A stretch of DNA of 64,000 bases from Negativicutes bacterium (GTDB lineage Bacteria > Bacillota > JAAYKD01), in the NCBI GenBank assembly GCA_021372785.1, contig JAJFTT010000048.1, forward strand, positions 1-64,000. The letters are read 5' to 3'. This document shows positions 46,111 through 54,652 of the stretch, piece after piece; positions within the stretch are counted from its first letter, which is position 1; each line of letters begins with the position of its first letter. The translations under genes were made by a program, and so were the position numbers. Below the pieces are notes generated by a model. The model searched no databases and was not told where the DNA came from. It saw only the letters and a program-made list of their open reading frames with translations.

Positions 46111-47388
46111 ATGGCAAGATTATTTGGTACGGACGGAGTCCGCGGTATTGCAAACACGATATTAACACCGGAATTGGCATTTCAATTGGGGCGGGCGGCT
46201 GCGGCAGTGTTAACGCCGCAACAGGAAAAGCCGACGATTTTGGTAGGTAAAGACCCAAGATCTTCCGGAGAGATGTTGGAAGCAGCCTTAGCGGCGGGCA
46301 TGATGTCGAACGGTGCGCAGGTGATTTCTCTTGGCATCGTCACCACGCCGGCGGTAGCCTATCTGACCAAGCAAATGGCGGTGCAGGCGGGGGCGATGAT
46401 CTCCGCTTCGCATAACCAGGTGGAGGATAACGGTATTAAGTTTTTCTCGCATGACGGCTATAAATTACCGGATCGCACAGAAGATGCCATCGAAGCATAC
46501 CTGTGCCGGGATCAGGACGTTAGTCTGAGGCCGACCGGCGCCGCAGTGGGCAGTTGGCAGCGAAACGATACGGCGATTCAACTTTATCTGCATCATCTGC
46601 GGCAAAGCATTGCCGGAATCAGACTGGATGGTTTGCATATCGTGCTTGATTGCGCGAATGGCGCCTCCGCTCCTCTGGCAGCTGATTTGTTCCGCAGTGT
46701 CGGTGCTAAGATAACGACGCTGCATGCCAAGCCAAACGGAGCGAACATTAATCTGGACTGCGGTTCCACGCACCCTGCCAGTTTACAAAAGGCAGTCAAG
46801 CAAATGGGAGCGGATTTCGGATTTGCTTTTGACGGGGATGCCGACCGTTGTTTGGCTGTGGATGCTGACGGTAATTTGGTCGATGGCGATCAAATTATGG
46901 CCATGCTGGCGCTGCATTTAAAACAAAAGGGCAGCCTGAAGAAAAACACATTGGTTATTACGGTAATGAGCAACCTCGGCTTAAAGAAAGCTATGGCAGA
47001 ACATCAGATTGAGCTGCAGATTACAGCGGTGGGAGACCGATATGTTTTGGAAACAATGCTGGCTAAGGGATACAACCTGGGCGGAGAACAGTCCGGTCAT
47101 ATCATTTTAACTGATTTTTCCACAACCGGTGACGGTATGCTGACCGGATTACAAATTGCAGCCATGCTGAAAGAAAGCAAGGCGACAATGCGGGAGAAGG
47201 CTGAGGTGCTGCATAAATTCCCGCAAGTCCTGCTGAATTGTAAGGTGGAAGATAAACAGGCTGCCATGCGGAATACCGTCTTCTCTCAAGCGGTGGCAGA
47301 AGAGACAGCGGCCTTGGGCGAGCGGGGGCGCATTTTAGTACGGTCTTCCGGTACCGAGCAGCTGATTCGAATTATGGTTGAAGCGTAA
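46111..47388 (+). CDS. glmM: Phosphoglucosamine mutase, C-terminal helix cut by TAA
   Basis: 425 residues; the family usually has about 445-450. Converts glucosamine-6-phosphate to the 1-phosphate for peptidoglycan. Active-site Ser in MISASHNQVEDNGIKFF (usually HNP), metal loop DGDADR, sugar loop GGEQSGH and phosphate loop SSGTEQLIRIMVE. Right after that loop TAA (47386-47388) ends the frame, but the same frame continues for 24 codons, QEEEAAAIARRLSLYLRNDA..., to TAG 47463, matching the usual last helix. So either a nonsense mutation, readthrough, or a sequencing error. GGGG and GCAGTGAG lie before the ATG. Operon with cdaA-cdaR. Confidence 0.9.
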   Translation: MARLFGTDGVRGIANTILTPELAFQLGRAAAAVLTPQQEKPTILVGKDPRSSGEMLEAALAAGMMSNGAQVISLGIVTTPAVAYLTKQMAVQAGAMISASHNQVEDNGIKFFSHDGYKLPDRTEDAIEAYLCRDQDVSLRPTGAAVGSWQRNDTAIQLYLHHLRQSIAGIRLDGLHIVLDCANGASAPLAADLFRSVGAKITTLHAKPNGANINLDCGSTHPASLQKAVKQMGADFGFAFDGDADRCLAVDADGNLVDGDQIMAMLALHLKQKGSLKKNTLVITVMSNLGLKKAMAEHQIELQITAVGDRYVLETMLAKGYNLGGEQSGHIILTDFSTTGDGMLTGLQIAAMLKESKATMREKAEVLHKFPQVLLNCKVEDKQAAMRNTVFSQAVAEETAALGERGRILVRSSGTEQLIRIMVEA

Positions 47389-47475
47389 CAGGAAGAAGAA
47401 GCGGCAGCAATTGCCAGGCGCCTGAGCCTGTATTTAAGGAATGATGCACGGATAGTAGAATAGGAGGGATAGCGT

Positions 47476-49302
47476 ATGTGTGGGATTATGGGTTATGTTG
47501 GACCAAAGGACGCACTGCCGATCATTCTCGACGGGTTACGTTGTTTGGAATATCGGGGGTATGATTCCGCCGGGGTAGCGATCATCGACGCAGGGAAATT
47601 GAACCAGCTGAAAAGCGCAGGGCGGTTATCGGAACTGGAAGCCATTTTGAAAGAAAAACCACTGACGGGGCATATCGGCATCGGTCATACCCGCTGGGCA
47701 ACGCATGGCGAACCCAACAATGAAAATGCTCATCCTCATTTGGGCAGCCGCGGTCGGATCACGCTCATCCATAATGGTGTGATTGAAAATTACAAAGAAT
47801 TACGCCAGGAACTCATAACCAAAGGAATTGCTTTGCTTTCCCAAACCGATTCGGAAGTAGTGGTTAATTTATTGGAAGAAACCGAATTGCCGCTGATGCA
47901 GGCGTTGGATGTGGTATTACCCCGTTTGCGCGGCGCTTATGCTTTGGTTATGCTGGATCTTTGGCAACCGGATCGTATTGTTGTGGCGCGCAAAGACAAC
48001 CCGGTGGTCATCGGTTTGGGCAAAGGTGAAAATTATGTTGCTTCCGATATTCCGGCGCTGCTGCCCTATACGCGCGAAATGATTTTTCTGAATGACGGCG
48101 AACGCGCCGTGATAACCAAAGAAAAGGTGATCTTTTACCAGCAGGACGGCGGCGAAATTGAAAAGCAGCCGCAGGAAATTACCTGGACGGCGGAAGCGGC
48201 CGATAAAGTCGGTTTTGAACACTATATGCTGAAAGAGATACATGAACAGCCCAAAGTACTGCGCGAAACAATGAGAGAACGCATGCCGAATGCCGACGGC
48301 AGAAAGTTCTTCGCTGAAATGGATGCTTTTCCCTGGGACTGGCAGCAGGTGAACCACATTCATATCGTGGCATGCGGTACAGCGTATTACGCCGGTATGG
48401 CAGGTAAATATATGATTGAGCGCGTTGCCCGTATTCCGGTGGAAGTGGATATGGCGTCGGAATTTCGTTATCGGGAGCCCATCCTGAAGACTAGCGATGT
48501 GGTGATTATTATCAGTCAATCCGGTGAGACGGCGGATACCCTGGGCGCGTTGCGTGAAGCGCAGCGTAGAGGCGCTAAAGTCCTGGCCGTGACCAATGTC
48601 ATGGGCAGCACGGTTTCCCGTGAAGCCGATTTTGTTGTCTATACCCAAGCCGGTCCGGAAATTGCCGTGGCGTCCACCAAAGCCTATATTTCCCAGTTGC
48701 TGATTATGTTAATGCTGGCCTTCAAATTAGGCAATCTGCGCGGTCAGGTAACGGATACGGAATTAGCGCTGTGGATGGAAAAACTGCGCGTCCTGCCTTA
48801 TTGGGTGGAGAAAGTATTGCTGCAGGAAAAAATAATTGCCGATTGGGCCAGGCAAATCGCAGGATATCAGAACTTCTTCTTTATCGGACGCGACCTGGAT
48901 TACGCTTTGGCCCTGGAAGGCGCCTTGAAATTAAAGGAAATTTCCTATATTCATGCGGAAGCCTATGCGGCCGGTGAATTGAAGCATGGTCCGCTGGCCT
49001 TGATTTCCGGCGGCACTCCGGTGGTCGCCCTGACGACCCAGAGCCGTTTGGTGGAAAAAGCGCTGAGCAATATTGAAGTGGTCAAAGCCCGCGGTGCATT
49101 GGTTTATCATATTACCAATGCGGAAATCATCAGCCGCAGCGAAGACAACGAACATATCCTCGCTTTGCCTGAATTGGATGATCTTTTAATGCCGATTCTG
49201 GCGATTGTGCCGCTGCAGCTGCTAGCCTATCACGCGGCGGTGACCAAGGGCAACAATGTGGATAAACCGCGGAATTTAGCCAAGAGCGTTACCGTGGAAT
49301 AA
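47476..49302 (+). CDS. glmS: Glutamine-fructose-6-phosphate aminotransferase
   Basis: 608 residues. N-terminal glutaminase with nucleophile Cys2 (MCGIMGYVG) and HTRWATHGEPNNENAHPH; two SIS isomerase domains with ACGTAYYAGMAGKY, SQSGETADTL and the C-terminal KPRNLAKSVTVE. Makes glucosamine-6-phosphate, feeding GlmM. AGGAGGG precedes the ATG. The 87-base gap after glmM is too short for a glmS ribozyme. Confidence 0.98.
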   Translation: MCGIMGYVGPKDALPIILDGLRCLEYRGYDSAGVAIIDAGKLNQLKSAGRLSELEAILKEKPLTGHIGIGHTRWATHGEPNNENAHPHLGSRGRITLIHNGVIENYKELRQELITKGIALLSQTDSEVVVNLLEETELPLMQALDVVLPRLRGAYALVMLDLWQPDRIVVARKDNPVVIGLGKGENYVASDIPALLPYTREMIFLNDGERAVITKEKVIFYQQDGGEIEKQPQEITWTAEAADKVGFEHYMLKEIHEQPKVLRETMRERMPNADGRKFFAEMDAFPWDWQQVNHIHIVACGTAYYAGMAGKYMIERVARIPVEVDMASEFRYREPILKTSDVVIIISQSGETADTLGALREAQRRGAKVLAVTNVMGSTVSREADFVVYTQAGPEIAVASTKAYISQLLIMLMLAFKLGNLRGQVTDTELALWMEKLRVLPYWVEKVLLQEKIIADWARQIAGYQNFFFIGRDLDYALALEGALKLKEISYIHAEAYAAGELKHGPLALISGGTPVVALTTQSRLVEKALSNIEVVKARGALVYHITNAEIISRSEDNEHILALPELDDLLMPILAIVPLQLLAYHAAVTKGNNVDKPRNLAKSVTVE

Positions 49303-49361
49303 ATGTTCGGTCTGTTTTTTTTCGCAGCACGGACGAGCGGAATGCAGGGATCTGTTTTCTC

Positions 49362-49404
49362 AAAAAGGGAGGAGTAAAACCTTGGGAAAAGAGGTCCCTT
49401 TTTT
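49362..49404 (+). terminator. Terminator after glmS
   Basis: AAAAAGGGA at 49362-49370 pairs with TCCCTTTTT at 49395-49403, with a further partial stem inside and a T-run. Position fits the end of the cdaA-glmS unit. Confidence 0.65.
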
Positions 49405-49552
49405 TACTTTGCATCAGAAACAACCGCCGGCCGGAAGTACAAAAAAACAGGCAGCGCTGAGCGCCGTGAGCAGGAAAAGCTTGGTCAAAGCAAGAAAATT
49501 ATACGTATTCGCAGCTTGAAATTTCGTCCGGAAGCAACAGTAAGGGGTTATT

Positions 49553-50791
49553 ATGGAACAATACCAAAGTAATGTGAGGCATAATATCATCGGAGGTTTG
49601 CTGGGAACTTTTGTTCTGGGATCCGCCAGCTACGCAGCGACTTTTCTCAAAGCGCTGGGCGGAACGGATCTCCATTTTGCCATGCTGAATGCCTTGCCGG
49701 CGATGATTGCCGTGATAGCGCTGATTCCCGGAGCGATGTTGATTGACAGCGCCAAAAACAAATTGAAGACTGTTTTGATTGTCTGTTTGGTCTCGCGCCT
49801 GTTTTTTTTATTGTATGCGGTTGTGCCGCTTTTACCGCCTGTTCTGCGACCGCTGGCTTTGGTTTTTTTAATCGGGCTGCGCAATGCACCGGAATCGATT
49901 TGGCTGATCGGCTATCAGTCGCTGATCGGCGATGTCTTTCCTATGGATCAGCTGAATGAGATCATCGGCCAACGCAATAAATATAACAGCTTGTTGACCA
50001 TCGGAGCAACTTTTTTATTGGGAATCTTTCTTTCTTTGAATGAACGGTTTGCCATCCGTAATTTAACACTGTTTGAAATCCTCTTCGTTTTTACTTTCCT
50101 GGTCGGTTTGACGGAGATTCATCAATACAGGCAATTTGCTTTTCTGCAAAAGCCGCCTGCCAGGGGAGATCATCTTGGCAAGAAGTTGCTTGGTATCATC
50201 AAGACCTTGCCGAAACAGCCGCAATATGTTCGTTATTGTTCGACGGTGATCGTCTTTTATCTGGGGTGGCAAATGGCCTGGCCGCTTTACAGTATTTATC
50301 AGCTGAATGTGCTGCAGGCCAATGCAGCCTGGATTGGCTATTTTACAATTGTCTCAACCATCACGCAGGTGATCACCATTGAACTGTGGATCAGATTGAG
50401 CAGAAAAATCGGCAGTCAGTTCGTCCTTGGTATTTGTATGTTCCTGATGGCAATTTCCCCTTGTGTCTATGCCCTCAGCGCTACGCTTCCAATGCTTCTA
50501 CTGGCGCAGATCGTGGTGGGCAGCGGTACAGGCGGTGTGATTTTTCTGGTATTCAATGAATTGCTCTATGTTTGTCCGCAAGAAAATCGGACGTTATATA
50601 TTTCTCTTTTCACCTGCCTGACCCAAATCACCGGCTCGGTGATGCCCTTTGTTGGTATCTACATCAAGCAGCTCTGGTCGATTTACGCAGCGCTCTATCT
50701 CAGTGCTGCGATACGGTTGATCGGCGCCGTGATTTTCCTTTGGGCCAGTAATCGAAATCAAAGAAAAACCAGAAAAATTCAGCAAGTATAA
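49553..50791 (+). CDS. MFS transporter
   Basis: 412 residues, 12 predicted membrane segments. Starts MEQYQSNVRHNIIGGLLGTF. It shares layout with the convergent gene at 50842-52161 (both have an RNAPESIWLIGYQSLIGDVF / STISWQSYIARVIPPALRP type loop and a RNKYNSL / RNKMQNL segment), so the two appear to be paralogues. Substrate unknown. ATG follows AAGGGG. Confidence 0.8.
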   Translation: MEQYQSNVRHNIIGGLLGTFVLGSASYAATFLKALGGTDLHFAMLNALPAMIAVIALIPGAMLIDSAKNKLKTVLIVCLVSRLFFLLYAVVPLLPPVLRPLALVFLIGLRNAPESIWLIGYQSLIGDVFPMDQLNEIIGQRNKYNSLLTIGATFLLGIFLSLNERFAIRNLTLFEILFVFTFLVGLTEIHQYRQFAFLQKPPARGDHLGKKLLGIIKTLPKQPQYVRYCSTVIVFYLGWQMAWPLYSIYQLNVLQANAAWIGYFTIVSTITQVITIELWIRLSRKIGSQFVLGICMFLMAISPCVYALSATLPMLLLAQIVVGSGTGGVIFLVFNELLYVCPQENRTLYISLFTCLTQITGSVMPFVGIYIKQLWSIYAALYLSAAIRLIGAVIFLWASNRNQRKTRKIQQV

Positions 50792-50792
50792 C

Positions 50793-50832
50793 AAAAAAAG
50801 CCTGACGGATTGATTCCGGCAGACTTTTTTTT
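50793..50832 (+). terminator. Bidirectional terminator between the MFS genes
   Basis: A-rich arm AAAAAAAGCCTG at about 50793-50806 pairs with the CAGACTTTTTTTT arm to 50832, with minor mismatches. A-run on one side and T-run on the other suit both convergent genes. Confidence 0.75.
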
Positions 50833-50841
50833 TCGGGTTTT

Positions 50842-52161
50842 TCAGACAATTTCTTCTGCGGCATGTTTTTTCTCATAACGCTGCAAGACTTTAAAGCTGG
50901 AAGCACCGCCGATACGCAGCAGAGCACAGATCAGGAAAGCAATTTGAAAGCCGAAAAGGTCTCTTAAGCCAACGCCGACAATGGGAGCAAATACAGCCAT
51001 GATGTTGATAACCGTTTGATGATAAGCAAGAAAACTGGTGCGGTTTTTTTCCGGCGCCGCCTCAAGAGTCGCATTGAACAGAGACAGATTGACACCCGAA
51101 AAGACCATGCCGGTAATCAGATTGATGCAGGCAACAAAATACAGGCTTTTCGAAAAAGCGTAGGCCAAAGGGACGACGAAAATCCAAATGCCGGAAGAGA
51201 AGAGCGTGGCCAGATTGCCATTCTTTTGGCTGTATCTTGTCCAGAAGCCGTAGCCGAGCAAGGAACCTCCGGTATTGATTAAGCTTAATAAACTGACCCA
51301 GGTGTTATTGGCGCCCAAGATCCGCACCTGATAGAGCGAGAACAAAGACCAGGGGATCATCATGGCAAAATTGAAGCAAAGAGAAGCGGCACAGAAACGC
51401 AAAAAACGCTTCTCCTGCCAAATCTCCCGCAGGATTTTTTTCAGGCTTTGCACAGGACTTGTTTTGGCCGGAACAGTCTGCGCTCGTTGTTCAATCGCCT
51501 CATCACCCGGCAGGTCCGGTTCATCCATGCGCGAGAAGACCCAGATTTCAACCATAGCGAGTAAAAAAGAAGTGAAGAAAGCCAGCTGATAGCCAATAGG
51601 ATAGGAAGCAATATCAAGGAAGCGGCCGGCCAAGAGGGTAAAACATGTGCCGACCAAATTCTGCATTTTATTCCTGGTGGCAATCGATTGCGGACGTAAA
51701 GCCGGCGGTATGACCCGCGCGATATAAGACTGCCAGGATATCGTGCTGATCGAGCCCGGCAGATTCATGAGAGCGATGGTCGCTACCAGCAAAGAGGCGC
51801 GCAGGTTGGGGCGAAAGAAGGGAATGCAGGCCAAAAACAGATAAAAGCAGCGATGAAAAAGCATGGTAAGCAGCGTGACTTTGTGCTTTTTGGCGTGTTT
51901 GTCGATATATCGTGCGCCGGGGATCATCGATAAAACACTGACCAGAGCCGGAGCGGAAGCCAGCAGGGCGACTTGATAATCGGTAGCACCGTTTTTTATG
52001 GCAAAAATGTTTAAAAACGGATTGACCAGATTGATCGCCATGATGGACAGGATTCCCTGCGCAACATTGATTTGCTGATTGCGTTGGAATTGTGCGTCCG
52101 GTCCATCGGTATTTTTGTTGCGTAAAAGTTGCCAAAAGGTCAGGGGCTTGGGAAAATTCAA
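50842..52161 (-). CDS. MFS transporter, paralogue of the convergent gene
   Basis: 439 residues, 12 predicted membrane segments; minus strand. Shows DKHAKKHKVTLL in the loop between helices 2 and 3, and the long central loop (EAIEQRAQTVPAKTSPVQSL) typical of MFS. Start MNFPKPLTFWQLLRNKNTD. The N-terminus is longer than that of the partner by about 30 residues. Substrate unknown. Confidence 0.78.
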   Translation of the reverse strand: MNFPKPLTFWQLLRNKNTDGPDAQFQRNQQINVAQGILSIMAINLVNPFLNIFAIKNGATDYQVALLASAPALVSVLSMIPGARYIDKHAKKHKVTLLTMLFHRCFYLFLACIPFFRPNLRASLLVATIALMNLPGSISTISWQSYIARVIPPALRPQSIATRNKMQNLVGTCFTLLAGRFLDIASYPIGYQLAFFTSFLLAMVEIWVFSRMDEPDLPGDEAIEQRAQTVPAKTSPVQSLKKILREIWQEKRFLRFCAASLCFNFAMMIPWSLFSLYQVRILGANNTWVSLLSLINTGGSLLGYGFWTRYSQKNGNLATLFSSGIWIFVVPLAYAFSKSLYFVACINLITGMVFSGVNLSLFNATLEAAPEKNRTSFLAYHQTVINIMAVFAPIVGVGLRDLFGFQIAFLICALLRIGGASSFKVLQRYEKKHAAEEIV

Positions 52162-52336
52162 ACTAAGACCACCTTATGATCGATTTAGCCGCACGGGTTT
52201 TCAAATCAGAACAGGAGATGATTTGAAGCATCCTCTGCACCCGGCGTATCGTTTTTCAGCAAGTAGGATCATTTTCACCCGGACATCCTGAGCCTGGATT
52301 GACCCGAATCAAGGTCCTGCTTGCGGCTTGCCGTTT

Positions 52337-52374
52337 AAAAACGGCACCCGGTTCGTTTCACGCCGGGTGCCTTT
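52337..52374 (-). terminator. Terminator after the C-GCAxxG-C-C gene
   Basis: GGCACCCGG at 52343-52351 and CCGGGTGCC at 52363-52371 form a perfect 9-pair stem; on the minus strand it is followed by GTTTTT. The region 52162-52336 holds nothing else recognised. Confidence 0.78.
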
Positions 52375-52408
52375 CATGCTGCGTCACGCGCAACGGGTCG
52401 TTCTATTT

Positions 52409-52840
52409 TCAACCGCAGTCATCATCATCAGCAAGGCCTTTGTCCAGCAGTTCTTCTACTTTTTCGGCTGTGAAACGCACATATTCGGCGCATTGCTTTT
52501 TAGCATTGCTTTCCGGTTTGAGTTTCCTACAGCTTTCCGATCCGAATTTGTCTGTGAAGGCTTCATACAAGGCTTTGCTGTATTCTTTCATTTCGTCCTT
52601 GCGTGCTTCATTTAAGTTGCGGCCAAACCAGCGGCCCAGCGTCAGCATGCCGCCTGTCAAGGCGCCGCAGACAGATCCTACGCTCATCCCGCCGGAAAAG
52701 GCGCCGGCCATGTGATTTCCTGCGTCGATTTGTTCTGCGGTCAAATCATCGGCTTCTGCTAAAGCGATATAAACGGATTCTGAACAGCTGAACCCTTTTT
52801 CCAGATAAAGTTCAACCGCTCGATCGCCTGTTTTGGACAT
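52409..52840 (-). CDS. C-GCAxxG-C-C family protein
   Basis: 143 residues from ATG 52840, after AAAGGATGG; upstream in-frame ATGs sit in or before the ribosome site. Family pattern: Cys in GFSCSESVY, the glycine box GGMSVGSVCGALTGG, then single Cys in ESCRKLKPES and KQCAEYVRF. A probable redox or metal protein of unknown activity, often seen in anaerobes. Ends in an acidic DDDDCG tail. Confidence 0.85.
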   Translation of the reverse strand: MSKTGDRAVELYLEKGFSCSESVYIALAEADDLTAEQIDAGNHMAGAFSGGMSVGSVCGALTGGMLTLGRWFGRNLNEARKDEMKEYSKALYEAFTDKFGSESCRKLKPESNAKKQCAEYVRFTAEKVEELLDKGLADDDDCG

Positions 52841-52897
52841 GGAAACCATCCTTTCTATCCCCCGAATCATAAGCATTGCTTATGTCATTTGAACGGA

Positions 52898-52926
52898 ATT
52901 ATAACATGAATTGTTGAGAAATGCAA
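52898..52926 (-). promoter_or_regulatory. Promoter of the C-GCAxxG-C-C gene
   Basis: Minus strand TTGCAT (52926-52921), 17-base spacer, TATAAT (52903-52898). Confidence 0.72.
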
Positions 52927-52955
52927 TTCAGATTCCGATAGAGTTCTGGTATAAA
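52927..52955 (+). promoter_or_regulatory. Candidate promoter of the 53080 gene
   Basis: TTCAGA at 52927-52932, 17-base spacer, TATAAA at 52950-52955. The -35 box is poor. It is back to back with the minus-strand promoter at 52898-52926. Confidence 0.4.
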
Positions 52956-53006
52956 AAGGAGAAAGAAGGATTCAAGAGGCTAAGTCCAGAAAGAAATAGA
53001 TTCAAT

Positions 53007-53055
53007 CGGAAACTAAGAATAAGCCGAACAAGCCCCGGAAGCTAAGAACAAACCG
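53007..53055 (+). repeat. Imperfect direct repeat in the leader of the 53080 gene
   Basis: Two 20-base copies, CGGAAACTAAGAATAAGCCG at 53007-53026 and CGGAAGCTAAGAACAAACCG at 53036-53055, differ at three positions and start 29 bases apart. A weaker third related word (GGCTAAGTCCAGAAAG) begins near 52978. Possible regulator-binding repeats. Confidence 0.55.
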
Positions 53056-53079
53056 CGCTTAGAAAAGAGGTGTGAAACG

Positions 53080-54531
53080 ATGGGCACAAAAAACAAGGCG
53101 ATCATTTATGATTTACGCTTCATTCAACAAGTGGAGGATTTGCTGAACGAAGCGTTGGCGCGGCAGGATTTGCAGCAAATCAAGACACAGCCCGCCCATC
53201 AGCTGATGGCAATGATGGAAGCGCGGCCGGCGGACTTTTTAGCCGCTCTGATCCTGCAGTTTCGTAAACCATATGAGCAAAAACGTCTGAATTTCTTGGT
53301 CTGGCTGCTGACGGAAGGTGAACTGCCGGGTGTGGAGGAAGCTTTATACCGGGTGATAGGCAATCCGAAAATTCCGGATATGCAGCGCATGGCGGCAGCG
53401 ACAATTCTGACGGAATTGGGTGAAAACGTTGATAAGGAAGAGTTGTTGCTGTCATTAGAGGACTCAATGTCGATTTTAAGATACTATTACGATGAGTATT
53501 TACGGGCGATTTCCGATGAGGAAGAAAATCTGGATAAACTGGCAGAAGAATTCCGCGATTTGGACGAGGAATTGCAGATCGATTGTCTGACAGCCGTTTC
53601 GCAGCAAAAGACAAAACGCGCCGCCCTGTTTCTTTGGCTGCTCAGTTTACAGCGGCAAGAGTGGTATCAGGAAAAAGCCTACGATTTGCACCGTAAACTC
53701 GTTCTGCTGGGTGTGCCGTTTCTGGATCCGGTACAGCGAATGAAGGACAGCGCCCCGGTTTGCCTGAAAATCAGTCACAGCAGAGACGATTGTCTGGTTC
53801 TGATGCTGCTGGCCTGGCAATCGGATGGCTATGTGGAGTACGTTTATTTTTATCTCAACGCGTATATGCAGGAAGGACACGGCATCCAGTTTAATAGCGA
53901 GCGAGTACCAATCAAGCAGTTTTATGCTTATTTTGAACATAGCAGATTTAACGCAGGCATCAAAATGCAGGATGCGGATCTGATGACCTGCCGCTATTTA
54001 CTGGCGGATGCGGTGGCAATCGCCGAAACCTGCCAGCGCAGTGTGGAGATCCCAACGAAATACCATTGGCTGATTGAGGAATTGGCGGGAAAAACAGATG
54101 CCGACTATCAGATGCTCAATCGTTCCCTCTACCGCTGTAAATTGGGGCCGAAGAATTTGCTGACGATTTTTTGCAGAGCTTGGGGCAGCCAGGACTGGGG
54201 ATTGATTTGGGATTTATATGAGCCGAACAGAGCGCCGCTTACCCGAATGGAATATGTAAAGGCCATGTCGGCGCGTGCCGGCAAAGAACAATTGCTCTTC
54301 AGTTCTGCCGGTTTCCGGATGGGGGAAGGTAAAAGCAAAAGAACGGCAGTGGTCCGCCTGGAATATCAATTAAGCCACGGTCATTATGAAACCGTCTGGC
54401 ATCTTTTGATCAGCAAGTTGGAAGCGGATTGGTATATCAGCGAAATTCGTGATCAGCAGGAAAAACCATGGCTGTTTCCTTTCCCGGAGAATTCGAGGCA
54501 GGATATTCTGCGTTTCCCTTTGAAACGTTGA
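53080..54531 (+). CDS. Large helical protein of unknown function
   Basis: 483 residues. Not recognised. The N-terminal half looks like stacked helices (HEAT-like: DFLAALILQFRKPYEQKRLN, RMAAATILTELGENVDKEEL), with an acidic segment at about 145-170. The C-terminal 130 residues (GSQDWGLIWDLYEPNRAPLT ... SRAGKEQ) resemble small alpha+beta domains seen after TPR/HEAT stretches. No catalytic motif. AGAGGTG precedes the ATG. Soluble, cytoplasmic. The gap to prs is 121 bases, so cotranscription is possible. Confidence 0.65.
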   Translation: MGTKNKAIIYDLRFIQQVEDLLNEALARQDLQQIKTQPAHQLMAMMEARPADFLAALILQFRKPYEQKRLNFLVWLLTEGELPGVEEALYRVIGNPKIPDMQRMAAATILTELGENVDKEELLLSLEDSMSILRYYYDEYLRAISDEEENLDKLAEEFRDLDEELQIDCLTAVSQQKTKRAALFLWLLSLQRQEWYQEKAYDLHRKLVLLGVPFLDPVQRMKDSAPVCLKISHSRDDCLVLMLLAWQSDGYVEYVYFYLNAYMQEGHGIQFNSERVPIKQFYAYFEHSRFNAGIKMQDADLMTCRYLLADAVAIAETCQRSVEIPTKYHWLIEELAGKTDADYQMLNRSLYRCKLGPKNLLTIFCRAWGSQDWGLIWDLYEPNRAPLTRMEYVKAMSARAGKEQLLFSSAGFRMGEGKSKRTAVVRLEYQLSHGHYETVWHLLISKLEADWYISEIRDQQEKPWLFPFPENSRQDILRFPLKR

Positions 54532-54652
54532 CAATTCAAAAAATGTAATGCTGTCGAATCGTTGAGAATTCTGATAGGATGATAGGATTATTACCGCCGG
54601 GGCAGAAATGATAGGTAGAGGCTTTGCTGATCAATTGTGAGGAGGAACGATT

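Noticed and set aside
47389-47475. glmS ribozyme
   Set aside because: Looked for because glmS is often preceded by one in Bacillota; the gap is only 87 bases and is largely the continued glmM frame.
47917-48648. 243-codon open frame on the minus strand
   Set aside because: Antisense to glmS; composition is that of a reverse-complement shadow.
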